From the NCBI RefSeq assembly GCF_035271045.1, contig NZ_DATESC010000008.1, positions 1 through 64,000 on the forward strand: a stretch of DNA of 64,000 nt, written 5' to 3'. This document shows positions 61,528 through 64,000 of this stretch, piece by piece (within the stretch, counting starts at the first letter, position 1; each line of letters starts with the position of its first letter). The translations under genes and the position numbers were made by a program. The DNA is from Marinospirillum sp035271045 (lineage in GTDB: Bacteria > Pseudomonadota > Gammaproteobacteria > Pseudomonadales > Halomonadaceae). The notes beneath the pieces are model-generated. The model was given only the letters and a program-made list of their open reading frames with translations, did not search any database and had not been told where the DNA came from.

Positions 61528-63177
61528 TCAACCGCGATACACCTTAAACTGACGACGAAGGTCATTAAGTATTGTGGTTGTTGCTTGCACCTGTTGACTG
61601 GCTACCAAAGACTGAGCCGCTTGAGCTGAGTTGGCTTCTGCCAAACGCGCAATCCCTTCAACAGTTTCAGCCACTTCCCGCGCAGCCAGAGCCTGCTCTT
61701 GTAAAATAGCTTGAATGTCTTGCGTTGCAAGCACTACTTTTTGCGTTTCACTTTCAATTTCAGCAACCGAGTGACCTGCACGTTCAGCCTTACTAACACC
61801 TTCACTTACTTGCTTAACACTGGATTGCATTTCTGCAACCGCCTCATCAGTACGCTTTTGAATCTGCTCAACCATATCAGAAATTTCACCCGTAGCCTGC
61901 TGAGTACGGCTAGCAAGCTGACGCACTTCATCAGCAACCACCGCAAAACCACGCCCATGCTCACCGGCACGCGCTGCTTCAATAGCAGCGTTCAATGCTA
62001 AAAGGTTGGTTTGATCGGCAATTTCACGAATCGTCGAAACAATTTGACCAATATTGTTAGAAAGCATCTCAAGTTGTTGTAGTTTTTCAGCTGAGTTTTT
62101 CACGGTATCAGCAATGGTGGCTATTTCACGGGTACTGGCATAAACCGCTTCAGCACCATAACGCGACACATCACCTGCTTTATTAGAGGCAGCATGAGCA
62201 ACCGTGGCGCTATGGCCAATTTGTTCAACTGAAGCACTTAACTCTTCCAAGGCGGCCGCCATACTGGCTGAAGCAGTAGATTGCTCAACGGCACCTTTTT
62301 CTGTTTCATGGCTTGCTGCCAACATATCTTCAGCTGCATTACTTAAAAATTTAGTAGATTGGTTCATTTGAAAAACAATTTCAAACAAGCGGTTACGCAT
62401 AATTTGTACAGCATTAAAAACACTACCAATTTCGTCGTCTTTACCCATAGGCGCATCACCGACAAGGTTGCCTGAACCTATTTCTAAAGTGACTCTTTTT
62501 AGGTAATTAAGACGCGTTGTTTGCTGATGCATAATGATGTACTGCCAAATAAAAGCGACAAAACCACCACCAAATAAAAGTTTTAATATAGGTAGTAGTG
62601 CCTGCTCTACTTCTTTGTCAGTAATAGTAATAAACTGCCAAATTGTAACTGTTGCCATAATCAATATTAAAAAGAACATTGGCATTAAAGAAGTAGGTGT
62701 CAGCTTAATATTTTTATAGTAATGGTTGAGCCGTGCAGCATAACCTGGTAGATGGTAACCGCCTTGTAATTGATCGCGGCTTCCTTCACGCATCCGTTTA
62801 TAAAGTGCTTCAGCATCGTGTACTTCTTGGTTGGTAGCTTTTAAACGCACACTCATGTAACCGCCATCAGCTAAAGGTGTTGCTGTTGCTTTCACCCAGT
62901 AATGATCACCATTTTTACGACGATTTTTTACCATACCTTGCCAAGCACGCCCTTTTTTTAGCGTTGCCCACATATCGCGGAAGGCTTCTGAAGGCATATC
63001 AGGGTGGCGAATAATATTATGGGGTTTACCAATTAATTCTTCACGCGTAAATCCTGCATATTCAACAAACTCATCATTCACATAAGTAATCTGACCTTTA
63101 GCATCTGTATGAGAAATAATGGCACAGTTATAGCGTACTTCGTATTCTTTTTGCGTCACAGATTGATTATTACGCAT
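61528..63177 (-). CDS. PAS-domain methyl-accepting chemotaxis protein (Aer-like)
   Basis: This 549-residue receptor begins with an Aer-type PAS domain (about 20-115; GKPHNIIRHPDMPSEAFRDM). Two membrane segments follow (about 165-185 and 200-220). A HAMP-like linker and the MCP signalling domain come next, with the hairpin QTNLLALNAAIEAARAGEHG and RGFAVVADEVRQLASR. FAD-mediated redox sensing, as in Aer, is an inference from the PAS sequence. AGGAG lies upstream of the ATG. Confidence 0.92.
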   Translation of the reverse strand: MRNNQSVTQKEYEVRYNCAIISHTDAKGQITYVNDEFVEYAGFTREELIGKPHNIIRHPDMPSEAFRDMWATLKKGRAWQGMVKNRRKNGDHYWVKATATPLADGGYMSVRLKATNQEVHDAEALYKRMREGSRDQLQGGYHLPGYAARLNHYYKNIKLTPTSLMPMFFLILIMATVTIWQFITITDKEVEQALLPILKLLFGGGFVAFIWQYIIMHQQTTRLNYLKRVTLEIGSGNLVGDAPMGKDDEIGSVFNAVQIMRNRLFEIVFQMNQSTKFLSNAAEDMLAASHETEKGAVEQSTASASMAAALEELSASVEQIGHSATVAHAASNKAGDVSRYGAEAVYASTREIATIADTVKNSAEKLQQLEMLSNNIGQIVSTIREIADQTNLLALNAAIEAARAGEHGRGFAVVADEVRQLASRTQQATGEISDMVEQIQKRTDEAVAEMQSSVKQVSEGVSKAERAGHSVAEIESETQKVVLATQDIQAILQEQALAAREVAETVEGIARLAEANSAQAAQSLVASQQVQATTTILNDLRRQFKVYRG

Positions 63178-63379
63178 AACTAAATGCTCCTAGATCAGTA
63201 ATAAAGCTATACAAGAACTATACAGCAATAGCAAGCATTCTAGCCTAATACACAGGATGCACAAGTGACTCTTGCTGTTTTTAGCAATTAGTAAAGCAAA
63301 AGACTCATCGTAAAGTCAGCCTTAACCTGACAAACAAAGGTTATTAATGCGTTTAATTAAGTAGTGACAAAAGGTCTAC

Positions 63380-63435
63380 TTAATGGGTTGTTGTGTTCAA
63401 ATAAAATAAGCGCTTTGAATGCAACAACCCATTAA
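63380..63435. repeat. long perfect hairpin in the mcp/metZ intergenic region
   Basis: TTAATGGGTTGTTG (63380-63393) pairs with CAACAACCCATTAA (63422-63435). Inside, TTCAAAT and ATTTGAA-type arms continue the pairing, with two G-U pairs in RNA. This makes a 22-bp stem with a 12-base loop. It lies 21 bases after the metZ stop (read leftwards) but lacks a good T-run there. Confidence 0.7.
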
Positions 63436-63455
63436 AAAAGCAAGATTAAAAATAA

Positions 63456-64000
63456 CTAACTAGCCATACCACGTGCTAAATCAGCTTTAATGTCTTTAAT
63501 ATCTTCTAAACCAACCGATACTCGAATAAGTCCATCCGCTATTCCAACTTCAGCACGCGCTTCAGGGGTTAATCTGGCATGGGTTGTGGTTGCAGGATGC
63601 GTAATAGTCGACTTTGCATCGCCTAAATTACCCGTAATCGACAACATTTGCGTGTTATCAATAACCTTCCAAGCCGCTTCTTTTCCGCCAACCATTTCAA
63701 AAGATAATACGCCACCAAAAGCACGCATTTGTTTTTTAGCTAATTCATGCTGCGGGTGACTGGTTAAACCAGCATAGTGAACTTTGGCAACATTAGGCTG
63801 CTGCTCTAACCAACTCGCCAATTCTAAAGCGCTAGCAGAGTGTGCATCCATACGCAGGCGCAAGGTTTCTAGGCCTTTCAAAAACACCCAAGCATTAAAA
63901 GGGCTCATGCAAGGGCCAGCGGTACGCACCACACCAAAGACTTCAGCCATGTCTTTATCACTGCCCACCACAGCACCACCTATCATCCGGCCTTGGCCGT
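63456..64000 (-). CDS. metZ: O-succinylhomoserine sulfhydrylase, C-terminal part (window edge)
   Basis: The frame enters from the right edge as GQGRMIGGAVVGSDKDMAEV and runs to a stop at 63456. It contains RTAGPCMSPFNAWVFLKGLE and LRMDAHSASALELASWL. LSITGNLGDAKSTITHPATT and the C-terminal VSVGLEDIKDIKADL follow. These are Cys/Met-metabolism PLP enzyme motifs, and the details favour MetZ. The PLP lysine lies upstream, outside the window. Likely about 180 of 400 residues are visible. Confidence 0.87.
   Translation of the reverse strand, partial: GQGRMIGGAVVGSDKDMAEVFGVVRTAGPCMSPFNAWVFLKGLETLRLRMDAHSASALELASWLEQQPNVAKVHYAGLTSHPQHELAKKQMRAFGGVLSFEMVGGKEAAWKVIDNTQMLSITGNLGDAKSTITHPATTTHARLTPEARAEVGIADGLIRVSVGLEDIKDIKADLARGMAS

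Overview
The window looks like the chromosome of a gammaproteobacterium, most likely a marine or halophilic Oceanospirillales-type species. This rests on gene content and order: tmk-holB-pilZ with tatD nearby, the fabD-fabG-acpP-fabF-pabC-mltG run, ubiG-gph, cysB, thrH, yaeQ, mqo and the LiuR-type valine/leucine catabolism genes. Base composition is moderately AT-rich. All calls come from reading the sequence and recognising families; no database search was run.

Layout. (1) 1-4.2 kb is the attI-proximal end of a chromosomal integron. An IntI-type integrase reads rightwards behind a LexA-like box, and cassettes read leftwards. The cassettes carry an AbiJ-NTD4/HEPN-like protein, a two-gene module (a protein with an N-terminal nucleotide-binding-like domain and a TPR region, plus a TIR-like protein) and the start of a RelE/HigB-like toxin, separated by two attC-like sites. 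Most of this looks like anti-phage defence. (2) 4.2-18.3 kb is housekeeping: RNA methyltransferase, UvrD-like helicase, DUF1285, TetR, TatD, PilZ, holB, tmk, mltG, pabC, the fatty-acid synthesis cluster and rsuA. A lysine-rich small protein with an attenuator-like leader sits between tatD and pilZ on the other strand. (3) 18.3-27.3 kb holds hisC, gdhA, mqo, the remains of an SLC13-type permease, purU, lrgA/lrgB-like genes, gph, a META lipoprotein, ubiG and tRNA-Val(GAC).

(4) 27.4-35.9 kb is a vitamin B12 region. cobO and a BtuB-like receptor, the latter behind a cobalamin riboswitch, read leftwards. btuF-btuC-btuD-cobT-cobS-cobC-like and a single-domain response regulator read rightwards. Together they would import cobinamide or cobalamin, adenosylate it and finish the lower ligand. 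(5) 35.9-47.1 kb is mixed: methyltransferase, succinyl-CoA:acetate-type CoA-transferase, rluF, yaeQ, dcd, xthA, a YqiA-like esterase, an SDR, thrH, cysB, and a FecR-domain protein paired with a CHASE2 adenylate cyclase.

(6) 47.2-61.5 kb is a branched-chain amino acid block: a livG-F-K-H-M importer, a propionyl/acetyl-CoA synthetase, four valine-catabolism enzymes (acyl-CoA dehydrogenase, enoyl-CoA hydratase, 3-hydroxyisobutyryl-CoA hydrolase, 3-hydroxyisobutyrate dehydrogenase), an AraC regulator, a LiuR-like MerR regulator and an acyl-CoA ligase. Three near-identical palindromes of the type TTKACGYWAACGTMAA lie at its promoters and probably bind the LiuR-like protein. (7) The window ends with a PAS-containing chemoreceptor and the 3' part of metZ.
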